A stretch of DNA of 6,530 bases from an uncultured Lachnospiraceae bacterium (GCA_945788595.1 CALZMS010000055.1:1-6530), one strand, 5' to 3'; numbered from the stretch's first letter, positions 1 through 6,132 are shown. The notes: generated by a model not told the origin, from the sequence alone. Program-made: numbers and translations.

Positions 1-46
1 TACGGCGGACTCAGCCCTCACTAATCCTCCACTAAATCATTCTCTC

Positions 47-769
47 TTACAGCACACTTGCCAGGAAATTCTTAGTCCTCTCTTCCTTCGGATCAGAGAA
101 AATCCGTTCCGGTGTCCCCTGTTCCAGGATCACACCCTCATCCATAAACATCACCCGGGTAGCCACCTCACGGGCAAAGCCCATCTCATGGGTAACCACA
201 GCCATAGTCATACCATCATGAGCCAGCTCCTTCATGATCTCCAGAACCTCACCGACCATCTCCGGATCCAGCGCAGAAGTAGGCTCATCAAAAAGCATCA
301 TCTTCGGCTTCATCATCAGAGATCTGGCAATAGCGATACGCTGCTTCTGACCACCGGACAGCTGTGCCGGGAAAGCATCTGCCTTGTCCGGAAGACCGAC
401 ACGTTTCAGAAGCTCCATAGCTTCCGCATGGGCCTGGTCCTTATCCATCAGCTTCAACTTCACCGGAGCCAGCGTCAGATTCTGCTCCACAGACAGGTTG
501 GCAAACAAATTGAAATGCTGGAACACCATGCCCATATGCTCACGGATCTTATTGATATCCGCATGGGGATCGGTAATATCCTGACCGTCAAAAATGATCT
601 GGCCGGAGGTGGGTACTTCCAAAAGATTCATACAACGCAAAAATGTGGATTTACCGGAACCGGAGGGTCCGATGATAACCACCTTTTCCCCTACCGCAAT
701 ATGTTCTGTAATGTCACGGAGAACCACATGATCTCCAAAGGATTTTGTCAGATTCTTAACGCTGATCAT
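47..769 (-). CDS. Polar amino acid ABC transporter ATP-binding protein (GlnQ/HisP type)
   Basis: This 240-residue protein is the cytoplasmic ATPase of an amino acid importer; it would dimerise and hydrolyse ATP to drive the permease encoded just upstream. All ABC motifs are intact: Walker [10 protein letters not shown] at residues 34-42, Q-loop glutamine at 84, signature LSGGQ at 137-141, Walker B MMLFDE at 157-162, D-loop SALD at 165-168 and switch histidine 194. The length and the FQHFNLF stretch are typical of the polar amino acid (PAAT) subfamily. The start is supported by a GGAAAGGAG site at 781-789, 11 bases upstream, which lies inside the end of the permease gene. The two genes overlap by 14 bases, so translation is probably coupled. 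It is the last recognisable gene of the operon in the window. The substrate cannot be read from the ATPase. Family assignment is very secure. Confidence 0.96.
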   Translation of the reverse strand: MISVKNLTKSFGDHVVLRDITEHIAVGEKVVIIGPSGSGKSTFLRCMNLLEVPTSGQIIFDGQDITDPHADINKIREHMGMVFQHFNLFANLSVEQNLTLAPVKLKLMDKDQAHAEAMELLKRVGLPDKADAFPAQLSGGQKQRIAIARSLMMKPKMMLFDEPTSALDPEMVGEVLEIMKELAHDGMTMAVVTHEMGFAREVATRVMFMDEGVILEQGTPERIFSDPKEERTKNFLASVL

Positions 770-1481
770 TTTTTCTCATGCTCCTTTCCACTTTGCCAAG
801 AATGGTTGTCAGGATCATAACCATAGCCAGATAGATCGCGGCAATGGCAAGGAAGGGTACGATGGCCTGATACGTTTTACCCTGAATGATCATGGCGCCC
901 TTCGTCAGATCCTTCAGACCGATGACGGTAACAATGGATGTCTCCTTTAACAGAGTGATCAGCTCATTGCCCAGAGCCGGAAGAACATTTTTAAATGCCT
1001 GCGGAATAATAACGCTCTTCATGGTTGTGGCATAGCTTAAGCCCAGAGAACGGCCGGCCTCCATCTGTCCCTTGTCAATGGACATGATACCGGAACGGAT
1101 GATCTCTGCCACGTAAGCACCGGAGTTGATACCAAAGGTCAGCACCGCGCAGATCACCATATTCTGGGTGGTGGATCTGGCAGATGCCCAGATGACAAAC
1201 CACATGATCAGAAGCTGTACCATGGCCGGTGTACCACGGATCACCGTAAGATAAATATTGGCCAGCACATTAAAAAATCCCAGCACAATATTTTTGCGTT
1301 TGCCCTGCTGCTGCTGATCATGGGCAGAACGCACCAGCGCTACAATAATACCCAGCGCCACTCCGATAACCAGTGCCAGCACTGTGGTCAGTAAAGTAAT
1401 ACCAACACCCTGTACAAAATACATATAGTTATTGTCCAGGATAAAGGTCTGATAAAATCCGGTTTTCAACGTTTCCCACAT
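756..1481 (-). CDS. Polar amino acid ABC transporter permease (HisM/GlnP type)
   Basis: This 241-residue integral membrane protein forms the transmembrane channel of the amino acid importer, probably as a homodimer because only one permease gene is present. Hydrophobic segments lie near residues 22-50, 66-80, 86-129 (with a short break), 165-190 and 205-229. The family hallmark RGTP is at 82-85. The EAA loop that docks onto the ATPase spans 141-162 and begins EAGRSLGLS. The LLKETSIV stretch at 177-184 is also typical of PAAT permeases. A small oddity is four consecutive glutamines (56-59) in the first cytoplasmic loop, encoded by a CAG repeat. The ATG is supported by an AAAGGGGG-like ribosome binding site near 1492-1499. 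That site starts within about 10 bases of the U-tract of the intergenic terminator, so the gene depends on read-through from the binding-protein gene. The 3' end overlaps the ATPase gene by 14 bases. Confidence 0.95.
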   Translation of the reverse strand: MWETLKTGFYQTFILDNNYMYFVQGVGITLLTTVLALVIGVALGIIVALVRSAHDQQQQGKRKNIVLGFFNVLANIYLTVIRGTPAMVQLLIMWFVIWASARSTTQNMVICAVLTFGINSGAYVAEIIRSGIMSIDKGQMEAGRSLGLSYATTMKSVIIPQAFKNVLPALGNELITLLKETSIVTVIGLKDLTKGAMIIQGKTYQAIVPFLAIAAIYLAMVMILTTILGKVERSMRKNDQR

Positions 1482-1507
1482 TGTCCGGTATCCCCCTTTC
1501 TCTTTTT

Positions 1508-1537
1508 AAAAAAGCGGGACATATCTGGTGTCCCGCC
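1508..1537 (-). terminator. Rho-independent terminator between binding protein and permease genes
   Basis: A perfect 8-bp inverted repeat has arms GCGGGACA (1514-1521) and TGTCCCGC (1529-1536) and a 7-base loop. On the minus strand it is followed by six T residues (complement of A1508-A1513). This is a textbook intrinsic terminator for transcripts leaving the binding-protein gene. Because the permease and ATPase genes follow on the same strand with no clear promoter between, it probably acts as a partial terminator and may also stabilise the 3' end of the upstream message. Confidence 0.9.
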
Positions 1538-1595
1538 TTTGAAAGTCTCGTGTTCTCAGAAAATCATGACCGATCTTCTGTTCTTTGTGTCCTGA

Positions 1596-2465
1596 TTATT
1601 CAGCAGAGATGTATTTGTCAAGAATGCTCTGGATGGTACCATCCTCTTTCAGTTCTGCCATAGCTGCGTTGATGGCATCCTTCAGAGCGGTGTTGTCTTT
1701 TGCGACAGCAATAGCATAATCCTCGGTTACGTACTCTGTATCCAGAATCTTCAGGCCTTCGTTAACAGCTACGAAGTTCTTTGCCGGCTCCTGGTCGATA
1801 ACAACACAGTCAACCTTGCCGTCTTTCAGAGCCTGTACAGCCATAGCGCCATTATTGTAAGCAACAACATTCTCCTCACCGAAATCATCGGAGCAGTAGA
1901 TGTGTCCTGTGGTAGCATCCTGTACACCGATCAGCTTGCCTGCCAGATCATCCACGGATGCGATATCGGAATCCTCAGCAACGATAACCACCTGTACACC
2001 TGTGGCATAGCTGTCTGTGAAATCAACGTTCTCCAGACGATCCTCTCTAACGGTCATACCTGCAGCGGAGATATCGATCTTTCCGGCCTGTACGGCAGAT
2101 ACCAGAGAGTTAAAGTCCATATCCACAATCTCCAGAGTCAGACCCAGCTTCTCTGCGATAGCCTGGCTGATCTCAGCATCGATACCTACAATGCTGTCTC
2201 CCTCGTAATACTCATAGGGCGGGAAAGCTGCGTTGGTACCCATGGTCAGAACGCCGTCTGTAGCCAGTTTGTATTCGCCTGTAGTTTCTGCAGCGGATGT
2301 CTCTGCTGCTGCGGAAGAAGCTGCTTCACTTACTGCGGAAGCTTCGCTTGCCACGGATGCCTCACTTGCTGCGGAAGCCGGAGCCTCACTGCTGGAGCTG
2401 CCGCATCCAGCCAGCATAGCCATACCCATAGCTGCTGTCATCATCATTGCAACTGCTTTTTTCAT
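1596..2465 (-). CDS. Polar amino acid ABC transporter substrate-binding lipoprotein
   Basis: This 289-residue extracellular protein captures the amino acid for the transporter. It starts with a lipoprotein signal peptide: KK at 2-3, a Met/Ala-rich hydrophobic core, and lipobox LAGC with the lipidated cysteine at 21. A low-complexity Ser/Ala/Glu linker at about 23-62 tethers the domain to the membrane. The ligand-binding domain (SBP_bac_3 fold) spans about 65-288. By comparison with glutamine-binding protein, T138 and R143 (in GMTVREDR) should hold the ligand carboxylate, and D224 (VVIDQ) the amino group. NAAFPPYEY at 78-86 is the usual start of the binding lobe. The ATG is supported by a GAGGTGA site at 2472-2478, 6 bases upstream. 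A sigma-A-like promoter lies close in front and a terminator follows. The exact substrate (polar, cystine-like or other amino acid) is not resolvable by eye. Confidence 0.95.
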   Translation of the reverse strand: MKKAVAMMMTAAMGMAMLAGCGSSSSEAPASAASEASVASEASAVSEAASSAAAETSAAETTGEYKLATDGVLTMGTNAAFPPYEYYEGDSIVGIDAEISQAIAEKLGLTLEIVDMDFNSLVSAVQAGKIDISAAGMTVREDRLENVDFTDSYATGVQVVIVAEDSDIASVDDLAGKLIGVQDATTGHIYCSDDFGEENVVAYNNGAMAVQALKDGKVDCVVIDQEPAKNFVAVNEGLKILDTEYVTEDYAIAVAKDNTALKDAINAAMAELKEDGTIQSILDKYISAE

Positions 2466-2515
2466 AATGTTTCACCTCAATCATATATTTTCTCGAATTT
2501 ACCTCGAATACACGC

Positions 2516-2544
2516 ATTATACTCTCTCCTTTTTAAATATACAA
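2516..2544 (-). promoter_or_regulatory. Sigma-A-like promoter of the ABC transporter operon
   Basis: On the minus strand there is a perfect -10 box TATAAT (2516-2521) and, 17 bases upstream, TTGTAT (2539-2544) as a weak -35 box. Transcription would start near 2509, giving a leader of about 44 bases, too short for a T-box or a known amino acid riboswitch. Two copies of ATTCGAG (2492-2498 and 2503-2509), 11 bases apart, lie just downstream of the -10 box. An 11-base palindrome GCATATTATGC (2574-2584) lies upstream. Either could bind a regulator, but this is not shown. The rest of 2466-2634 is AT-rich and shows no other gene. Confidence 0.7.
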
Positions 2545-2634
2545 GAATAAATCACGTGTTTCCGGCATTTTCAGCATATTATGCGGTTTCGATGAATATT
2601 TTTACCTTTTTTATGCCTAATGGCACAAATTTTC

Positions 2635-2787
2635 CTATCTTCGCATGTCGCCCCGCACATTAGTCTCGTCACCATAGATCAAGTGATGCACCGCGTAAGC
2701 TTTTTTCAGTGCTTCGGTGCAAGCCGCATCCGCTATCCTCTGTTTCAGTTCTTTATCGGTACAATCCATTGCTGCCGCACTGCTCAT
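2635..2787 (-). CDS. Hypothetical small protein downstream of the aminotransferase (50 aa)
   Basis: A 50-codon open frame begins 15 bases after the aminotransferase stop and ends with TAG. I do not recognise the family. The product is hydrophilic, starting MSSAAAMDCTDKELK and ending ETNVRGDMRR. Residues 11-39 look like one or two amphipathic helices with alternating charged and hydrophobic residues, then a HHLIYGDE segment. There is no signal peptide or membrane segment. No good Shine-Dalgarno site precedes either candidate start (ATG at 2787 or at 2769), so translation might depend on reinitiation after the aminotransferase. An in-frame TGA two codons before the first ATG rules out a longer N-terminus. 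The protein-like composition and tight spacing argue that it is real. It could also be a remnant of a larger gene or a chance frame. Confidence 0.5.
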   Translation of the reverse strand: MSSAAAMDCTDKELKQRIADAACTEALKKAYAVHHLIYGDETNVRGDMRR

Positions 2788-2802
2788 CTGTCATCGCTCT
2801 AT

Positions 2803-3966
2803 TTATTTTTTCAGTCTGCGGATATCGGAAAGCCGATCCAGCGCCGCCAGAAGGGTCTCGTCCTGCTTCGCAAAATGCAGGCGGATCAGATGGTTTACAT
2901 CCTCCCGGAAAAAACTGGAGCCGGGCACTGCGCCTACCCCCACCTCTTTGGCCAGGTCGATGCAGAACTGTTCATCATCGGTATATCCAAATTCGCTGAT
3001 ATCCACCAGGACGTAGTAGGCGCCTTGGGGCTCTACAAAGGAAAGACCGGCGCTCTTAAGGCCATCCAGAAACAGATTGCGCATATGGGTATATTTTTCC
3101 TGCAGCCACTGGTAATATGTATCGTCAAAATTCAGGCCCACTACGGCAGCCTCCATCAGTGGAGCGGCCGCCCCCACGGTCAGGAAATCGTGCACCTTTT
3201 TTACCCGCTCGATGACCTCCGGGCAGGCGATCACATAGCCGAGACGCCATCCGGTGATGGAGTAGGTTTTGGACAGAGAATTGCAGATAATCGTACGCTC
3301 CTTCATTCCCGGAAGAGTCGACATATATACATGGGTATGGGGCTTATACAGAATGTGCTCATACACCTCATCCGTGATCACAAACAGATCGTACCGGATA
3401 GCCAGATCCGCAATGATCTGCATCTCCTCCCGGGTAAATACCTTACCGCAGGGATTGGAGGGGTTACACAGGATCAGTGCCCGGGTGCCGGGCTGTTTCA
3501 TGGCCGCTTCCAGCTCATCCACATCAAAAGTGAAGGTGGGCGGTTTTAAAGGAACATAAATGGGCTCTGCTCCGCTTAATATAGCATCCGCTCCATAATT
3601 TTCATAAAAGGGAGAAAAAACGACGACCTTGTCTCCCGGATTGCACACGGACATCATAGCCGCCATCATGGCCTCTGTACTGCCGCAGGTCACCACGATT
3701 TCTTTCTCCGGATCCACTTTCATACCGGAAAAATGCTCCTGCTTTCTGGCCAGAGCATCCCGAAAATTCTTAGCTCCCCAGGTCAGGGCGTACTGGTGAG
3801 GACCTGTTTTGGCCACCTCCGCCAGGCGGTCTGTGATCGCTTTTGGCGGGTCAAAATCCGGAAATCCCTGAGATAAGTTAATTGCACCATACTCATCGGA
3901 TACCCGGGTCATACGGCGGATCACTGAGTCGGTAAAGGTTTCTGTTCTTGTTGATAATGCTGGCAT
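2803..3966 (-). CDS. Class I/II PLP-dependent aminotransferase (KAT/YbdL-like)
   Basis: This 387-residue cytoplasmic enzyme belongs to the fold-type I aspartate aminotransferase superfamily and would move an amino group between an amino acid and a 2-oxo acid. The Schiff-base lysine is K233 in SLSKTYSITGWRLG. Other cofactor contacts are N171 (NPSNPCGK), D199 and Y202 (ITDEVYE) and R241. R362 (IRLHF) should bind the substrate carboxylate. The SQGFPDFDPP stretch at 32-41 is characteristic of the kynurenine/glutamine aminotransferase and methionine aminotransferase (YbdL) branch. That suggests Met, Gln or aromatic substrates, but the substrate is inference, and cysteine-S-conjugate lyase activity is an alternative in this branch. 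Length is normal for the family. The ATG is supported by GGAAAGGA at 3971-3978, 4 bases upstream, directly adjoining a hairpin. A small open frame follows after 15 bases. Confidence 0.93.
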   Translation of the reverse strand: MPALSTRTETFTDSVIRRMTRVSDEYGAINLSQGFPDFDPPKAITDRLAEVAKTGPHQYALTWGAKNFRDALARKQEHFSGMKVDPEKEIVVTCGSTEAMMAAMMSVCNPGDKVVVFSPFYENYGADAILSGAEPIYVPLKPPTFTFDVDELEAAMKQPGTRALILCNPSNPCGKVFTREEMQIIADLAIRYDLFVITDEVYEHILYKPHTHVYMSTLPGMKERTIICNSLSKTYSITGWRLGYVIACPEVIERVKKVHDFLTVGAAAPLMEAAVVGLNFDDTYYQWLQEKYTHMRNLFLDGLKSAGLSFVEPQGAYYVLVDISEFGYTDDEQFCIDLAKEVGVGAVPGSSFFREDVNHLIRLHFAKQDETLLAALDRLSDIRRLKK

Positions 3967-3978
3967 ATTGTCCTTTCC

Positions 3979-3995
3979 GGTGAGGTATTCTCACC
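3979..3995 (-). promoter_or_regulatory. Hairpin or operator abutting the aminotransferase ribosome binding site
   Basis: A perfect inverted repeat with arms GGTGAG and CTCACC around a 5-base loop ends exactly where the ribosome binding site (3971-3978) begins. It lies in the predicted 5' leader. It is not followed by a T-run, so it is not a terminator. It could be an RNA hairpin that affects translation or stability, or a DNA operator just downstream of the promoter. Function is not shown. Confidence 0.45.
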
Positions 3996-4009
3996 CTGTT
4001 TTCTTATAT

Positions 4010-4038
4010 ATTATATTTCCTACATGCTGCCATATCTA
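4010..4038 (-). promoter_or_regulatory. Sigma-A-like promoter of the aminotransferase
   Basis: On the minus strand a perfect TATAAT -10 box (4010-4015) is preceded, with a 17-base spacer, by TAGATA (4033-4038), matching 4 of 6 bases of the -35 consensus. Transcription would start near 4003, leaving a leader of about 37 bases that holds the hairpin. A perfect TTGACA lies further upstream (4056-4061); exactly 17 bases separate it from the same TAGATA, which would then serve as a poor -10. Tandem start sites are therefore possible. Confidence 0.65.
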
Positions 4039-4058
4039 TTCGATACCGTCAGCATTGT

Positions 4059-4081
4059 CAAAAAGCGTCCATTGCTTTTCG
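4059..4081 (-). terminator. Weak candidate terminator after the yolD-like gene
   Basis: Arms 4059-4066 and 4074-4081 can pair over 8 bp (one G-U) around a 7-base loop in the minus-strand transcript. The T-run lies inside the 3' arm rather than after it, so this is a poor intrinsic terminator. It sits between the yolD-like stop and the aminotransferase promoter, where a terminator is expected, and it overlaps the upstream TTGACA. Confidence 0.3.
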
Positions 4082-4104
4082 CATCGACAAATACCGGATT
4101 GCAG

Positions 4105-4548
4105 CTACTGCGCAGAGTCAGTATGTTCAAAAAGCTCACTCTGCATATCCACGATATGTTTTAAGGGAATCAGCGTCCCATCTTCCAGAAGGATCGTCCG
4201 AGTGTACAGATCCAGCTTTTTGACACTGCCGGTGTACGTTACGTAAGCGCCGCCATCTTTTTTCTCATCCGGTACAAAGCAGGTGAAGGATATCTCCTGC
4301 CCGGAGCCCATATGTTCCCGGATCATCTGCAATTTCTCATTGAGCACCTCCAGGGCATCCTCATCCAGCTGGGCTTCGCTTTCTGTCAGTCTCCCCGTCT
4401 CCCGAATTGCTGCCTCATGGCCCGTCAGCGCCGCAAAGGGGGCAAACTGGGCCGCCCGGTCCTGTAAAGACATCCGGGGATGGGTTTTGGACTCATGATG
4501 GGGTAAATTGATGATATCATCGTAACGATGAGTTTCTTTTCCTGTCAT
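4105..4548 (-). CDS. YolD-like family protein, partner of the Y-family polymerase
   Basis: This 147-residue cytoplasmic protein is of the YolD-like type that commonly lies next to UvrX/YqjW polymerases in Firmicutes. Its biochemical role is not established; partnership with the polymerase is inferred from gene neighbourhood, by analogy to B. subtilis uvrX-yolD and yqjW-yqjX. The recognisable core is YDDIINLPHHESKTHPRM (9-26) followed by DRAAQFAPFAALTGHEAAI (30-48). A helical, acidic segment follows (about 50-80), then a beta-rich C-terminal part (about 84-135) with GSVKKLDLYTRTILLEDGT. The open frame extends 22 codons further upstream, into the polymerase gene. The start at 4548 is preferred because AGGAGAGG (4556-4563) lies 7 bases before it and the conserved core begins right after it. 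It is 16 bases behind the polymerase stop, in one operon. Confidence 0.88.
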   Translation of the reverse strand: MTGKETHRYDDIINLPHHESKTHPRMSLQDRAAQFAPFAALTGHEAAIRETGRLTESEAQLDEDALEVLNEKLQMIREHMGSGQEISFTCFVPDEKKDGGAYVTYTGSVKKLDLYTRTILLEDGTLIPLKHIVDMQSELFEHTDSAQ

Positions 4549-4555
4549 TTCTATA

Positions 4556-4563
4556 CCTCTCCT
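4556..4563 (-). promoter_or_regulatory. Ribosome binding site fixing the yolD-like start
   Basis: AGGAGAGG on the minus strand, 7 bases before the ATG at 4548, fills most of the gap between the polymerase stop and this gene. It decides for the internal start over the longer open frame that begins at 4614 inside the polymerase gene. Confidence 0.85.
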
Positions 4564-4564
4564 G

Positions 4565-6085
4565 CTAAGCTTTATGTCCGCCGATCTGCTCATTTCTGTT
4601 CCGGGCAGTGGCACCCTCCTGCAGGTTCATTCCGCGAAGGACTGCATTTTTGCCGAATTTTTTCTTAATATCCAGCATGGCTTTCTGCATGCGTTTTTCC
4701 CTCTCCAGAGCCTCTTCTTCCTGCTCCTTTTCTTTTTTCAGGGCTTCATAATCGGTAAACAGATCCAGCTGCTCGTATTCCGGGGTATCCTGAATTTCAT
4801 TTTCCCCCACCACATGGTCAGCAGTCAGAGTAAAACGGCGGATCAAAAGCTTCGGATCCATGATCCGCTCGTACAGTTCGGTGGTAAATTCCATGATCTG
4901 GGACGCAGAGGAGGATTGGCGGGGCAGATGTATCGTACCGTGGGCATGCTTTGGTACTTTACGGCCATAGCCATCCACAGTTACCGGGCCTTTATACTGG
5001 TTTCGTATCTTCGGGTCCGTCAGATTTTCAATATCATAACCCACAGTTAACACCAGCTGATCCGTCACCAGCCCTTTATCCAGAAGGTCCATGGCCAGCT
5101 GATCCGCCATCTCCCGCACCACCATCCGACCCTTCTCATAGCTGTAAGGCATCTGCAGCACCTGCCCGGAGCAGATACTGTTGTTTTCCGGCTTATACGC
5201 TTTGATCTCTTTCATGGTACAGGGTTCAAAGCCCCAGGCATGGTCGATCAGAAGCTCCGCGTTAATACCAAACAATTTATACAGAAGTTCTTCATTATAA
5301 TAATCCTCCGGACCGCCCAGGGAGCAGCGGGCCACATCCCCCATGGTATACAGACCGTAGGCATTAAGCTTGCGGGCATAGCCACGGCCGATCCGCCAGA
5401 AATCCGTCAGAGGCTGATGATCCCAGAGAAGCCGCCGGTAAGACATCTCATCCAGCTCGGCAATTCGCGCGCCATTGGCATCCGGCACAACATGCTTGGC
5501 CACGATATCCATAGCGATCTTACATAGATACAGATTGGTACCAATGCCTGCAGTAGCTGTAATACCCGTCGTATCCAGCACATCCTTCATGATTGCGGCT
5601 GCCAGCTGTCTGGGCGTCATCCGATACGTCTCGAGATACTCCGTCACATCCATAAAAACCTCATCAATAGAATATACGTGAATATCCTCCGGCGCAATAT
5701 ATTTCAGATAGATCTGGTAGATCCGTGTGCTGTATTCCAGATAAAGTGCCATACGCGGCGGCGCGGCAATATACGATAATTCCAGTGACGGATCGGTCAT
5801 CAGATCCAGGGCATTATAAGAGCTGCCGCTGAACTGATGCTGGGGCAATTTCCTTCTTCGTTCGGCATTGACACGTTTTACCGCCTGTATCACTTCAAAC
5901 AGTCTGGCCCTGCCGCTGATGCCGTATTCTTTTAAGGAGGGCGATACTGCCAGGCAGATTGTCTTGGTGGTACGGCTCTCATCCGCCACCACGAGATTTG
6001 TCATCAGCGGATCCAGGCCGCGTTCCCGACATTCTACTGATGCGTAAAAAGACTTTAGGTCTATGGCGATGTACGTTCTCTCCAT
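4565..6085 (-). CDS. Y-family DNA polymerase, UmuC/UvrX (YqjW) type
   Basis: This 506-residue translesion polymerase would copy damaged DNA at stalled forks. The catalytic palm is complete: D9 in IAIDLKSFYASVE, and D141-E142 in VYSIDEVFMDV. TAGIGTNLYLCKIAMD (178-193) follows, and a helix-hairpin-helix region near 225-255 includes FWRIGRGYARKL. The little finger region follows (about 300-425). A beta-clamp motif QLDLF is at 439-443, then a Glu/Lys-rich helix (about 446-477) and a tail with GMNLQEGATARNRNEQIGG, which I recall as typical of Firmicute UvrX-like enzymes but not of DinB/Pol IV. The open frame extends 22 codons upstream to 6151. The start at 6085 is preferred because the family begins right there and AAGGAGG lies 10 bases before it. 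The longer start would also lie upstream of the predicted transcript. The yolD-like gene follows. Damage-inducible control is likely for the family, but no clear LexA box is seen. Confidence 0.94.
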   Translation of the reverse strand: MERTYIAIDLKSFYASVECRERGLDPLMTNLVVADESRTTKTICLAVSPSLKEYGISGRARLFEVIQAVKRVNAERRRKLPQHQFSGSSYNALDLMTDPSLELSYIAAPPRMALYLEYSTRIYQIYLKYIAPEDIHVYSIDEVFMDVTEYLETYRMTPRQLAAAIMKDVLDTTGITATAGIGTNLYLCKIAMDIVAKHVVPDANGARIAELDEMSYRRLLWDHQPLTDFWRIGRGYARKLNAYGLYTMGDVARCSLGGPEDYYNEELLYKLFGINAELLIDHAWGFEPCTMKEIKAYKPENNSICSGQVLQMPYSYEKGRMVVREMADQLAMDLLDKGLVTDQLVLTVGYDIENLTDPKIRNQYKGPVTVDGYGRKVPKHAHGTIHLPRQSSSASQIMEFTTELYERIMDPKLLIRRFTLTADHVVGENEIQDTPEYEQLDLFTDYEALKKEKEQEEEALEREKRMQKAMLDIKKKFGKNAVLRGMNLQEGATARNRNEQIGGHKA

Positions 6086-6095
6086 CCGCGAAACG

Positions 6096-6102
6096 CCTCC
6101 TT
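6096..6102 (-). promoter_or_regulatory. Ribosome binding site fixing the polymerase start
   Basis: A perfect AAGGAGG on the minus strand, 10 bases before the ATG at 6085. It sets the start at the residue immediately before the conserved Y-family N-terminus and rules against the start at 6151. Confidence 0.88.
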
Positions 6103-6114
6103 GAACTGAAGTAT

Positions 6115-6132
6115 CTGTTCTTATTATAACAG
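6115..6132. promoter_or_regulatory. Palindrome over the polymerase -10 box, candidate operator
   Basis: CTGTT, 8 bases, AACAG form a perfect 5+5 dyad that contains the whole TATAAT and the likely start of transcription. A repressor bound here would block the promoter. It resembles a LexA site, but the spacing fits neither the E. coli form (CTGT-N8-ACAG; here the inner spacing is 10) nor the B. subtilis form (GAAC-N4-GTTC). Confidence 0.4.

Noticed and set aside
1..30. Start of a further minus-strand gene (GGAGG at 26-30, GTG at 19-21)
   Set aside because: Only seven codons are visible before the window edge, which is too little to support a gene.
2466..2510. A T-box or amino acid riboswitch in front of the transporter
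   Set aside because: The predicted leader is only about 44 bases and has no terminator-antiterminator structure or specifier region.
2614..2625. TGCC-GGCA hairpin as a terminator for the small open frame
   Set aside because: The stem is only 4 bp and in the minus-strand transcript it is followed by A residues, not U residues.
1902..2663. A 253-codon plus-strand open frame with many Cys, Ser and His
   Set aside because: It is antisense to the binding-protein gene. The Cys-rich part mirrors the Ala/Ser linker codons, and no ribosome binding site supports it.
2620..3549. A 309-codon open frame on the plus strand
   Set aside because: It lies opposite the aminotransferase, whose motifs are complete. 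Its translation is rich in His, Gln and Cys with no recognisable domain, as expected for an antisense shadow.
6115..6132. A canonical LexA/SOS box at the polymerase promoter
   Set aside because: The spacing is CTGT-N10-ACAG, not N8, and no GAAC-N4-GTTC site is present. Only isolated GTTC half-sites occur nearby, so it is kept only as an unnamed palindrome.
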